Shown here: piece after piece, positions 1 to 5,715 of the stretch
How positions within the stretch are numbered: position 1 is the first letter of the stretch
Layout: each line of letters begins with the position of its first letter
Source: CBW1002 sp046081905
GTDB lineage: Bacteria > Cyanobacteriota > Cyanobacteriia > PCC-6307 > Cyanobiaceae
Length of the DNA stretch: 8,276 nt
Direction of reading: 5' to 3'
NCBI GenBank assembly: GCA_046081905.1
Contig: JBJTWS010000078.1
Span: 1 to 8,276, forward strand
Position numbers and translations under genes: made by a program
Notes under the pieces: generated by a model
What the model saw: the letters and a program-made list of their open reading frames with translations, nothing else
Told to the model about the DNA's origin: nothing
Database searches by the model: none

Positions 1-774
1 CATCGTGGCGAACACGGCCAGCAGGAAGAAGCGGCACCACAGACGGGCGGTGAGACCGCTGACCGTCTTGGGCTGGGCCTTCATCAGGGCGTCAAAGAAG
101 TCGCCGTGGCGGTTTTCGTCCTGGCACCAGTTCTCGAAGAAGTTGAAGATCGGGAAGATCTTGCTGTCGGGGTTCTGCTCGAGGTGGCGGTAGATGGCGA
201 TGTAGCGCCAGTAGCCGATCTTCTCGGAGAGGTAGGTGGCGTAGAAGATGAACTTCGGCTTGAAGTAGGTGTAGGCCTTGTTGGCCGTCAGGAAGCCCAG
301 ATCCAGCTGCAGCCCGAAGTCGCTCATCGCCTTGTTCAGGAAGCCGGCGTGGCGGGCCTCATCCCGGGCCATGTGGGCGAAGCATTCCGCCAGCAGGGGG
401 TTCTTCTCCTTGATGCGGCGGCTGAGCTCCTTGTAGAGGAGGAAGCCGGAGAACTCGGAGGTGCAGCTCTGCTCGAGGAACTCCACGAACACCTTGCGGG
501 TCTCGGGATCGAGCTTGTCGGCTGCGCCTTCGAATTCCTCGTTGCGAACGAAGTGATGGCGGTTGTAGTCCTTGCGGAACTCCTCGCAGATCGCCTCCAG
601 TTCCACTTCATTCGGCCGCAGATCCATCGCCGCCATGGCGTCGAAATCCGTGGTGTAGAAGCGGGGGGTGAGGATTGTGTCTTTCACCGGCTCCTTGATC
701 GCCGGGGCGTTGGGCGTGCCCACTCCGGCGTTGGGGGCTGCGGCTGGGGCGGTCGTGGCGGCGGGTGGCACCAT
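1..774 (-). CDS. acsF: Mg-protoporphyrin IX monomethyl ester oxidative cyclase, aerobic (partial, C-terminus outside window)
   Basis: AcsF is the diiron catalytic subunit of the O2-dependent cyclase. It forms the isocyclic (E) ring of chlorophyll, converting Mg-protoporphyrin IX monomethyl ester to divinyl-protochlorophyllide. The first 258 residues are visible; the family is about 340-380 aa, so roughly 100 residues lie beyond the left edge. A short Ala/Pro-rich leader is followed by the conserved segment KDTILTPRFYTTDF (about residues 31-44). Diiron-type ExxH motifs are at EARH (E139-H142) and ENRH (E220-H223), with another likely Glu ligand near residue 107 in EFSGFLLYKE. I chose the ATG at 774 (MVPPAA...), from memory of marine Synechococcus homologues. 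In-frame ATGs at 789 and 804 are alternatives, and none has a convincing Shine-Dalgarno. The DUF2996 gene ends 107 bp upstream, and that gap holds a palindrome resembling the one before psb30. Family identity is very secure; the exact start is not. Confidence 0.97.
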   Translation of the reverse strand, partial: MVPPAATTAPAAAPNAGVGTPNAPAIKEPVKDTILTPRFYTTDFDAMAAMDLRPNEVELEAICEEFRKDYNRHHFVRNEEFEGAADKLDPETRKVFVEFLEQSCTSEFSGFLLYKELSRRIKEKNPLLAECFAHMARDEARHAGFLNKAMSDFGLQLDLGFLTANKAYTYFKPKFIFYATYLSEKIGYWRYIAIYRHLEQNPDSKIFPIFNFFENWCQDENRHGDFFDALMKAQPKTVSGLTARLWCRFFLLAVFATM

Positions 775-834
775 CGCGCAGGGCTTCATCGGGCGTGAAG
801 CCATCGTAGAGGCGGCCCCTGCGCGGATGCCTGA

Positions 835-853
835 CTGTGACGCTGCGTCTCAG
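835..853. promoter_or_regulatory. 19-bp imperfect palindrome upstream of acsF (candidate operator)
   Basis: The plus strand reads CTGTGACGCTGCGTCTCAG. Arms CTGTGAC and GTCTCAG pair with one mismatch across a 5-nt centre, and the centre itself extends the symmetry (GACGC-T-GCGTC). It lies 61 bp upstream of the chosen acsF start, between acsF and the DUF2996 stop. It matches the palindrome at 6161-6179 before psb30 at 14 of 19 positions in the same register. Operator function is an inference; a 5'-UTR hairpin is the alternative. Confidence 0.4.
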
Positions 854-881
854 ATCCTAGCCGCGCCGGTGGGCCGGGGGC

Positions 882-1328
882 TCAGTTGGGCCCGAGCCAC
901 TTCTGGCCGTTGAGCCGCTGCACCAGGCGAGAGACGAGAAGGGCCAGGGTGATCTTGCGCTCGTCGATCAGGAACGACTCCAGCAGGCTGGGGTCACTGC
1001 CCCCCTCCGCCACCGCCACGGTCTTGGCGCTGCTGATGTCCGCGGCGGTGAAGCAGAGCCAGAAGCGGCGCTCGCCGGGCAGGCTGCCCTGCACCATCCA
1101 GCAGGGGCTGCCCACCACCGGCATCGGGCCCTCCAGGAACTGCAGCTCCGGCGTCGGGCCGCCATACGCCTGGATCTCCTTGGTCAGGGCCGGCAGCAGC
1201 AGGTCGGGCACGAAGCGCTCGAAGGGCTGGTCCTCGGGCGCCGGGGGTCGGGCCTTGGTGGCAGCCGGCTTGGCGGCGGCAGCGGCCGGGGCGGCGTCGC
1301 TGGGGGTGGGGCTGGCGGAATCGCTCAC
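882..1328 (-). CDS. DUF2996 family protein (cyanobacteria-specific, function unknown)
   Basis: This is a 148-aa soluble protein with no signal peptide or membrane helix. Residues 1-34 are a low-complexity Ala/Pro/Lys linker. Residues 35-148 match what I recall of DUF2996: PFxRFVPDLLLPAL (about 35-48), a central PVVGSPCWMVQG segment (70-81), an FWLCFT strand (89-94), and the highly conserved end LLESFLIDERKITLALLVSRLVQRLNGQKWL (115-145; key residues E117, D122, E123, R124, N140, G141, K143, W144). The family occurs in cyanobacteria and has no established biochemical role that I know. The frame stays open upstream to 1463, but GTG at 1328 fits best: a GAGG lies about 9 nt upstream and the upstream codons look non-coding. 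It sits 64 bp after the LapA-like gene and 107 bp before acsF, probably in the same transcription direction group. Function cannot be inferred from sequence. Confidence 0.85.
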   Translation of the reverse strand: MSDSASPTPSDAAPAAAAAKPAATKARPPAPEDQPFERFVPDLLLPALTKEIQAYGGPTPELQFLEGPMPVVGSPCWMVQGSLPGERRFWLCFTAADISSAKTVAVAEGGSDPSLLESFLIDERKITLALLVSRLVQRLNGQKWLGPN

Positions 1329-1343
1329 CGGGGCAGGCCTCGT
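1323..1343 (-). repeat. 21-nt start-region segment shared with ubiX
   Basis: On the minus strand this segment covers a GAGG, the spacer, the GTG start and the second codon of the DUF2996 gene. It matches the equivalent segment at the ubiX start (2517-2537) at 19 of 21 positions in identical register. The form is ACGAGGCCTG, two variable bases, then CCGGTGAGC. The similarity does not extend clearly on either side. Confidence 0.6.
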
Positions 1344-1392
1344 GGCGGGATGCTGGCGCGACTTTAGGCAGAGCCCGCAGACCTGGGGGTCC

Positions 1393-1893
1393 TCACCACT
1401 CCTCCGGAGCGGGGTTGGCCCAGTCGTCGGTGCCGGAGGCGACCGGCCCTGTAGCGGTTGCACCGACCGGACCTGCCGTGCTGGCGGGGGCTGCCGTGCC
1501 GCGGCGCACCACCCGGTAGGGCACGCTCACGGTGGGGGGCGGATCCCCCGGTGCCCGCGGCGGTGGCGCTGGCTGTTGCTGTGGTGGCTGCGCCGCGGCC
1601 TCCGCCGGCCACGGTCGCTCCCGTTGCCGCGGCAGGTCCCAGGGTTCGGCGGCCCGGGCCGCGGGCGCGGCCCCCGCCCCTCCCCGCAGGGCCAGGGCCG
1701 TACCGCCGGCGCTGAGGGCCGCCCCCAGCAGCCCCGCTCCCGCCAGCCAGGCACCCGCCGGCAGGGCCGGTGTGGTCCACACCAGCAGCCGCAGCTGCAG
1801 GAGGGGCTTCGGCTGGAGTGCCCCCACCAGCAGCACCACCACCAGGGGGGCCAGCAGGGGCAGCAGCAGCAGCCGGCGCAGGGGCTCCTTCAC
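1393..1893 (-). CDS. LapA-like (DUF1049-type) two-helix membrane protein with Pro-rich tail
   Basis: This is a 166-aa protein. Residues about 8-26 (LLLLPLLAPLVVVLLVGAL) form a first membrane helix. A polar loop QPKPLLQLRLLVW (27-39) follows, then a second helix at about 44-69 that is Ala/Gly/Leu-rich. This helix-loop-helix layout, with a strand-like loop ending in a hydrophobic segment, resembles LapA/DUF1049 proteins, but I assign that only tentatively. Residues 70-166 are a low-complexity Pro/Gln/Ala tail, with a more ordered patch TVSVPYRVVRR (121-131) and an acidic/Trp C-terminus (DDW 156-158, EEW 164-166). The GTG start at 1893 is fixed by a GTGA overlap with the ubiX stop codon, which implies translational coupling. 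No Shine-Dalgarno is evident. The long frame continuing upstream to 2394 is an antisense-style shadow through ubiX. The gene is probably real given coupling and membrane helices; the function is unknown. Confidence 0.65.
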   Translation of the reverse strand: MKEPLRRLLLLPLLAPLVVVLLVGALQPKPLLQLRLLVWTTPALPAGAWLAGAGLLGAALSAGGTALALRGGAGAAPAARAAEPWDLPRQRERPWPAEAAAQPPQQQPAPPPRAPGDPPPTVSVPYRVVRRGTAAPASTAGPVGATATGPVASGTDDWANPAPEEW

Positions 1894-2522
1894 GGCTGCG
1901 GGTGCTCGTGGCCGGCGATCCGCCCCTCCCAGCGCCGCAGGGGGCCCAGGTCGTAGCCGAGCACGTCGAACACCCGGATCACCAGGAAGTCGACCATCTC
2001 GGCCAGGGTGGTGGGCCGGTGGTACCAGGCCGGCACGGGCGGGGCGATGCGGGCGCCCGCCTCCGCCAGGGCGGTGAGGTTGCGCAGGTGCACCAGGCTC
2101 CAGGGGGTCTCCCGCGGCGCGATCACCAGGGTCCGGCCCTCCTTGAGGTGCACGTCCGCGGCCCGCTCGATCAGATCGAGCGCCACCCCCGAGGCGATCC
2201 GTCCCACCGTGCCCATGCTCGCCGGCAGGATCACCATGCCGCGGGTGCGGTAGCTGCCGCTGGCGATCGCCGCCGCCTGGTCGTTCCAGCGGTGGCAGCG
2301 CAGGCTGCCGCTGCTGCAGCCGGTGCGCTCCCGCCAGAAGCTCTCCTGGGCGTCGGGTTCGGAGGGCACCCGCAGGCCCAGCTCCGCCTGCCACACGCCG
2401 ATGGCACCGCGGCTGGTCACCATCTCCACGGTTTCGCCGGCCTCCAGCAGGAGCTGGAGGGCCCGCTCCGCCAGCGGCTGGGCCGACGCGCCGGATACGG
2501 CCAGAACCACCGGCAGGCTCAC
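1890..2522 (-). CDS. ubiX: UbiX-type flavin prenyltransferase
   Basis: UbiX prenylates FMN with dimethylallyl (mono)phosphate to make prenylated FMN, the cofactor of UbiD-type decarboxylases. The 210-aa product shows the flavoprotein fold from end to end: VLAVSGAS near the N-terminus (6-13), SRGAIGVW (37-44), a DQAAAIASGSYRT loop (81-93), VILPASMGTVGRIASG (97-112), KEGRTLVIAPRETPWSLVHLRN (127-148; key residues R130, R137, E138, T139, P140), and PPVPAWYHRP (161-170). Two family positions differ from the textbook sequence: the usual GASG is GASA (11-14), and the Cys-Ser of the PCSM segment is Ala-Ser (101-102). GTG at 2522 is chosen because it lies 4 bp after the zam stop and has a GAGG about 9 nt upstream; the longer frame to 2708 overlaps zam. 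The stop overlaps the next gene as GTGA. No ubiD is in view. Confidence 0.93.
   Translation of the reverse strand: MSLPVVLAVSGASAQPLAERALQLLLEAGETVEMVTSRGAIGVWQAELGLRVPSEPDAQESFWRERTGCSSGSLRCHRWNDQAAAIASGSYRTRGMVILPASMGTVGRIASGVALDLIERAADVHLKEGRTLVIAPRETPWSLVHLRNLTALAEAGARIAPPVPAWYHRPTTLAEMVDFLVIRVFDVLGYDLGPLRRWEGRIAGHEHPQP
2263..2270. repeat. HIP1 octamer
   Basis: This is GCGATCGC, the highly iterated palindrome of many cyanobacterial genomes, here inside ubiX as the extended form GGCGATCGCC. Confidence 0.9.
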
Positions 2523-2537
2523 CGGTTCAGGCCTCGT
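2517..2537 (-). repeat. 21-nt start-region segment shared with the DUF2996 gene
   Basis: On the minus strand this covers the last codons and TGA stop of zam, a GAGG, and the GTG start plus second codon of ubiX. It matches 1323-1343 at 19 of 21 positions, with both GTG codons in the same place. Confidence 0.6.
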
Positions 2538-4860
2538 CCGCGGCTGCGTCGGGCCCGTTTTGGGGTGCTTCCGCCGCGCTGCCCTCGGAGCTCGCTCCGT
2601 TCTCCAGATCCCCGTCTGACCCGTCACTGTCTTCGTCCGGCAGCACCACCGCCAGATCGATCTGGTGGCGCAGGGCATCCACCTTCTGAATCTCCACCGC
2701 CACCGCATCGCCGAGCATGTAGGTGCGGCGGTTCTTGCGGCCCACCAGCCGGTTCTGGCGCGCGCGGTACTCGTACCAGTCGTCCTTGAGGGAGCTCACG
2801 TGCACCAGCCCCTCCACCTGGGAGGGGGGCACCTCCACGAAGAAGCCGTAGCTCTGCACGCCGCTGATCACCCCGGGGAGCACCTGCCCCACCAGCGGTT
2901 CGGCCTGGCGGGCCTGGGCCATGGTGAGGGCATCGGCCTGCACCTCCTGCAGGAAGCGCATCCGGGCGCTGAGCCGCTGGGGCAGCCCGTGGGCCAGACC
3001 CTCCTGGAAGGGCGCCAGCTGGCTGGGGGTGAGCAGCGACCAGTCGATCGTGGCGGCGCGGCAGGCGTCGCTGGCCAGGTCCACGGTCACCTTGTGCCGC
3101 ACGGTGGGACGGTCCTTGCCGTCCACCAGCAGGCTGGTGAGCAGCTGCTGGTTCCAGAGGTCGGCGTAGTGGAGGGTGGGGCAGCACCAGGGGGCCACGG
3201 CCGTCTCCTCCCCCGCGGCGGCGTGGGCGCCGGGCTCGGCGCTGATCTGCACCGGCTGGAGGGTGTCGCGCAGCTGCTGCTGCAGCACGCGGCTGCGGTC
3301 GGTGGCGGCGAAGGCGGCGGCCAGCTCGGCGGCACTGGCATTGCCCTCGGGGGAGAGCTCCAGGGGAATCTCCAGGGCGAGGGCGGCCTTGGCCACCTCA
3401 TTGAGTTCGGCCGCTTCGGGGGCGGGGTTCACCGCATAGAGGGCCGGCAGCTGCAGGGCCGCGAGGTGGGCCCCCAGGGTCCGGTGGGCCAGCAGGATCG
3501 CCTCCCGCAGGATCGCCATCGGATGGTGGGCCGGCAGCTGCACCATCCAGCCGCTGGGGGCGCCATCGGGGGCGGGGGTGAGCAGATCGCCCAGGCTCTC
3601 GATCGCGGGCATCGGCAGGGCCAGGTCGAGGGAGCCACCGGCCAGGCGCCGCTCCCGCAGCTGTTCGGTGAGCCCCACCAGCGACTCCAGCAGGGGGAGG
3701 TGGTCCTTCACGCCCTTGAGGGCCGCGGGCACGGTGCGGGCCTTGGGCTTGCGCTCCGCCAGGGCGGTGAGGGCGGCGGCATCCACCCGGGCCGCTGGCC
3801 GGATCGTGCTGCGGCAGAAGCGGTAGTGCTCCAGCTCTCCGGTGGCGCTGATCTCCAGGGCCACCGACAGGGCAGCCTCACTGCGGCCGGGCTGGAAGGC
3901 GGCCGCCTTGGCCAGGGCCGGGGTGAGCAGGGGCAGCCAGGAGCGCCCCACGCAGAGGGCCTCACCCCGTTCCCGCAGCCAGAGGTCGAGCGGAGAGGCC
4001 ACGGCCAGCCGTTCGGCCACGCAGGGGGCGTGGACCCAGAGGCGCCAGCCGCCGGTCTCCTCGCGGGATTCCAGGGCCAGGGCCGGCAGGCCGGGCGCCT
4101 GGGAACTCCAGCCCTCCAGCAGCAGGGACACCTGGGCGGTGAGATCCTCGCGGTCCTTGGGGGCGGGGGTGCGCAGGGTGGCGCGCGGAGCCGCCTCCGG
4201 CTCCCGCAGGCCGTGCTTGGTGAGCAGCAGATCCAGGTCGGCCTCCTCGCCGCCGTGGATCGCCAGCCGACGCGCCACGTGGCCCTGGGGGGCGAACTGG
4301 CCCACCGGGTAGCGGTCGACCTTCACCTCCACCACCGACGACTGGCTCGGATCGAGGTGCTCCTCGTCGCTGCGGGGCAGCTCCAGGCTGGTGAGCAGCC
4401 GATCGTCGAGGGGTACAGCCAGCAGCCGCTCGTTCTGCTGCTCCACCTGGGCCAGCAGGCTGCTGGTGGCGCGCTCGAGGATGCACTGCACGCTGCCCTC
4501 CGGCGAGCGGCGCCGGCCCCCTTCGCGGGTGATCCGCACCAGCACGCGATCGCCGTTCCAGGCGTGGTTGAGCTGGTGGTCGCGGATGTAGATGTCCTCG
4601 CCGCCGTCTTCCCGCAGGGCGAAGCAGAAGCCCTTGCTGGAGCAGCGCAGCCGCGCCTCGATCAGGCTCTCATCCGGGCGCCGCTGCACGCCCGCCTCGT
4701 TCTCCTCGATCAGCCCCAGCCGGGCCAGACCGTCCAGGCCGATCCGCAGGTAGCGCTGTTCCGCGTCGCTGCTGAGGCCCAGGGCCTTCTCCAGCTGTGC
4801 CACCGGAACGGCGGTCTCGGGGGTGAGCTGGTCGAGCAGTTCGGCGACCGTGAACTTCAT
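2527..4860 (-). CDS. zam: Zam-type RNase II/R-family protein with degenerate catalytic site
   Basis: This 777-aa protein has the RNase R domain order. An N-terminal winged-helix-like segment is at 5-55. A cold-shock/OB-like domain is at about 66-111 (SSKGFCFALREDGGEDIYIRD, W101-N102-G103-D104). An RNB core runs from about 235 to 600, and an S1 RNA-binding domain from about 656 to 739 (GVISGVQSYGFFVEV, EGLVHVSSL). An acidic tail follows at 741-777. The cyanobacterial family is annotated Zam, 'acetazolamide conferring resistance'. RNB landmarks remain: REDL (237-240), GGWRLWV (270-276), YADLWNQ (565-571). The catalytic core is lost: where RNase R has DGEDARDFDDA, this protein has LPALALESREE (258-268), with no Asp between 241 and 291. 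The SPIRRY motif is C560-P-T-L-H-Y565, losing both Arg. I infer an RNA-binding pseudo-nuclease. ATG at 4860 has no clear Shine-Dalgarno. ubiX begins 4 bp downstream. Confidence 0.9.
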   Translation of the reverse strand: MKFTVAELLDQLTPETAVPVAQLEKALGLSSDAEQRYLRIGLDGLARLGLIEENEAGVQRRPDESLIEARLRCSSKGFCFALREDGGEDIYIRDHQLNHAWNGDRVLVRITREGGRRRSPEGSVQCILERATSSLLAQVEQQNERLLAVPLDDRLLTSLELPRSDEEHLDPSQSSVVEVKVDRYPVGQFAPQGHVARRLAIHGGEEADLDLLLTKHGLREPEAAPRATLRTPAPKDREDLTAQVSLLLEGWSSQAPGLPALALESREETGGWRLWVHAPCVAERLAVASPLDLWLRERGEALCVGRSWLPLLTPALAKAAAFQPGRSEAALSVALEISATGELEHYRFCRSTIRPAARVDAAALTALAERKPKARTVPAALKGVKDHLPLLESLVGLTEQLRERRLAGGSLDLALPMPAIESLGDLLTPAPDGAPSGWMVQLPAHHPMAILREAILLAHRTLGAHLAALQLPALYAVNPAPEAAELNEVAKAALALEIPLELSPEGNASAAELAAAFAATDRSRVLQQQLRDTLQPVQISAEPGAHAAAGEETAVAPWCCPTLHYADLWNQQLLTSLLVDGKDRPTVRHKVTVDLASDACRAATIDWSLLTPSQLAPFQEGLAHGLPQRLSARMRFLQEVQADALTMAQARQAEPLVGQVLPGVISGVQSYGFFVEVPPSQVEGLVHVSSLKDDWYEYRARQNRLVGRKNRRTYMLGDAVAVEIQKVDALRHQIDLAVVLPDEDSDGSDGDLENGASSEGSAAEAPQNGPDAAADEA
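4546..4553. repeat. HIP1 octamer
   Basis: This is GCGATCGC inside zam, with flanks C...C rather than the extended GG...CC form. Confidence 0.9.
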
Positions 4861-4961
4861 CGGCGGGGTGCACTGGTGGGGCCTTGATGGCAGAAGGCAC
4901 CGGGGCTGACGGGCCGTGAAGCGTGGGCGCGGCAGCGATGCTGGTCTTCTACCCGCGGACT

Positions 4962-5285
4962 TTAGGAGTCGGTGGCGGGGGGCTCCTCCGCGGTGCTGTC
5001 CTCACCGGTGTCCTGGCCGGACCGCTGGATCAGCCGCAGGCCGATCACCAGGAACCCCACCGAGGCCACCAGCTGCAGCAGATCCGGCGAGATCACGCTG
5101 GAGAGCGACCCCCCCGCGGCGGCGCCCAGCAGGCTGGCGAGCACCAGGGCGGTGGCGCTGCCGGCGAACACGGCGGTGGGCCGGCTGGAGGTGCCGCTGA
5201 TCGTCACGATCGCCAGCTGGGTCTTGTCCCCCAGTTCCGCGAGGAACACCGTGGCGAAGGTGGAGGCCAGGAGGGCGAGCTGCAT
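4962..5285 (-). CDS. UPF0016/GDT1-family half-size membrane transporter subunit A (probable Mn2+ exporter)
   Basis: This is a 107-aa membrane protein with one UPF0016 repeat. The first helix carries the family signature ELGDKTQ (E17-Q23), followed by helices at about 36-63 and 67-87 and a short acidic tail ending ATDS. UPF0016 proteins (yeast Gdt1, human TMEM165, plant PAM71, Synechocystis Mnx) move Mn2+ and/or Ca2+ across membranes. Full-length members have two ExGD(K/R)T motifs, one per half. This protein has only one, so it probably pairs with the product of the neighbouring gene at 5335-5715. The start ATG at 5285 places the signature helix at the very N-terminus; no Shine-Dalgarno is seen. 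A 49-bp gap separates it from the upstream partner, and zam begins 101 bp downstream. Membrane location (thylakoid or plasma) and the ion are inferred from the family. Confidence 0.9.
   Translation of the reverse strand: MQLALLASTFATVFLAELGDKTQLAIVTISGTSSRPTAVFAGSATALVLASLLGAAAGGSLSSVISPDLLQLVASVGFLVIGLRLIQRSGQDTGEDSTAEEPPATDS
5211..5254. repeat. Paralogous direct repeat, copy 1 (UPF0016 signature)
   Basis: These 44 bp encode the ELGDKTQ region of subunit A. They match 5581-5624 in subunit B at 41 of 44 positions, at an offset of 370 bp. This is the best-conserved part of the tandem gene pair. Confidence 0.85.
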
Positions 5286-5334
5286 GGGTGGCGGGCCGGG
5301 GATGGAGCGATGGGGTTCCGGGAGGCGGGGGGCC

Positions 5335-5715
5335 TCAGGGGATGGGCAGATGCAGGAGTTCCGGGTCGAGGGCCGAGAGGTGCAGCACCGCCTGGCGCCC
5401 CAGCCACAGGCCCAGGCCCACCATCACCAGGCCCGCCAGGCGCTCGAGCTGGTGCGCGGGCATCACGCTCGCCAGCCAGCGGCCCAGCACCACCCCCACC
5501 AGGCTGGAGGAGATCAGGGCCAGCGAGGCCCCCACGAACACCACCACCGGCTGGCCGGATTCCGCGGAGAGCAGCAGGGCCGCCAGCTGGGTCTTGTCGC
5601 CCAGCTCCGCCAGGAACACCGTGGTGGCGGTGGTGAGGAAAGCGGCCCCCCAGCTGCCGGGGTGGCTGGGGTGTTCGTGCACCGGGGCGGGTTCGGCCGG
5701 CTGGGGGCTGCTCAT
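5335..5715 (-). CDS. UPF0016/GDT1-family half-size membrane transporter subunit B (probable Mn2+ exporter)
   Basis: This 126-aa paralogue of the next gene downstream also has a single UPF0016 repeat. An N-terminal hydrophilic extension (1-20) contains His13, His15 and His18 (HEHPSH), which could touch metal. The signature helix carries ELGDKTQ (E37-Q43), and further helices lie at about 57-78 and 92-109. One ExGDKT motif per protein, in two adjacent genes, fits a two-subunit version of the usual two-repeat Mn2+/Ca2+ transporter. The start ATG at 5715 overlaps the ykgJ stop as ATGA, so translation is probably coupled; the next ATG-less region to the signature helix argues against a shorter form. 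The gene lies between a Cys-cluster protein and its partner transporter, consistent with a small metal-handling operon. Substrate is inferred from the family, not visible in the sequence. Confidence 0.9.
   Translation of the reverse strand: MSSPQPAEPAPVHEHPSHPGSWGAAFLTTATTVFLAELGDKTQLAALLLSAESGQPVVVFVGASLALISSSLVGVVLGRWLASVMPAHQLERLAGLVMVGLGLWLGRQAVLHLSALDPELLHLPIP
5581..5624. repeat. Paralogous direct repeat, copy 2 (UPF0016 signature)
   Basis: This is the partner of 5211-5254, inside subunit B. Three substitutions separate the copies; both encode FLAELGDKTQLA with the same spacing. Confidence 0.85.

Noticed and set aside
106..798. 230-codon open frame on the plus strand
   Set aside because: It is antisense to the clearly conserved acsF sequence; the translation has no domain-like pattern.
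854..859. Possible acsF -10 (TAGGAT on the minus strand)
   Set aside because: It matches 4 of 6 positions but no -35 is recognisable, and the site abuts the palindrome, so it cannot be separated from chance.
886..2789. Long plus-strand frames covering the DUF2996, LapA-like and ubiX region
   Set aside because: These are low-complexity Arg/Pro/Gly translations opposite recognisable genes.
2665..4887. 740-codon open frame on the plus strand
   Set aside because: It is fully antisense to zam, and its translation is Gly/Gln/His-rich low complexity with no recognisable domain. High-GC codon bias keeps the opposite frame open.
1360..4968. GACTTTAGG present in two intergenic spots (1360-1368 and near 4959-4967)
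   Set aside because: It is a short 9-mer; one copy overlaps the stop codon of a GDT1 gene. No symmetry or matching context, so probably coincidence.
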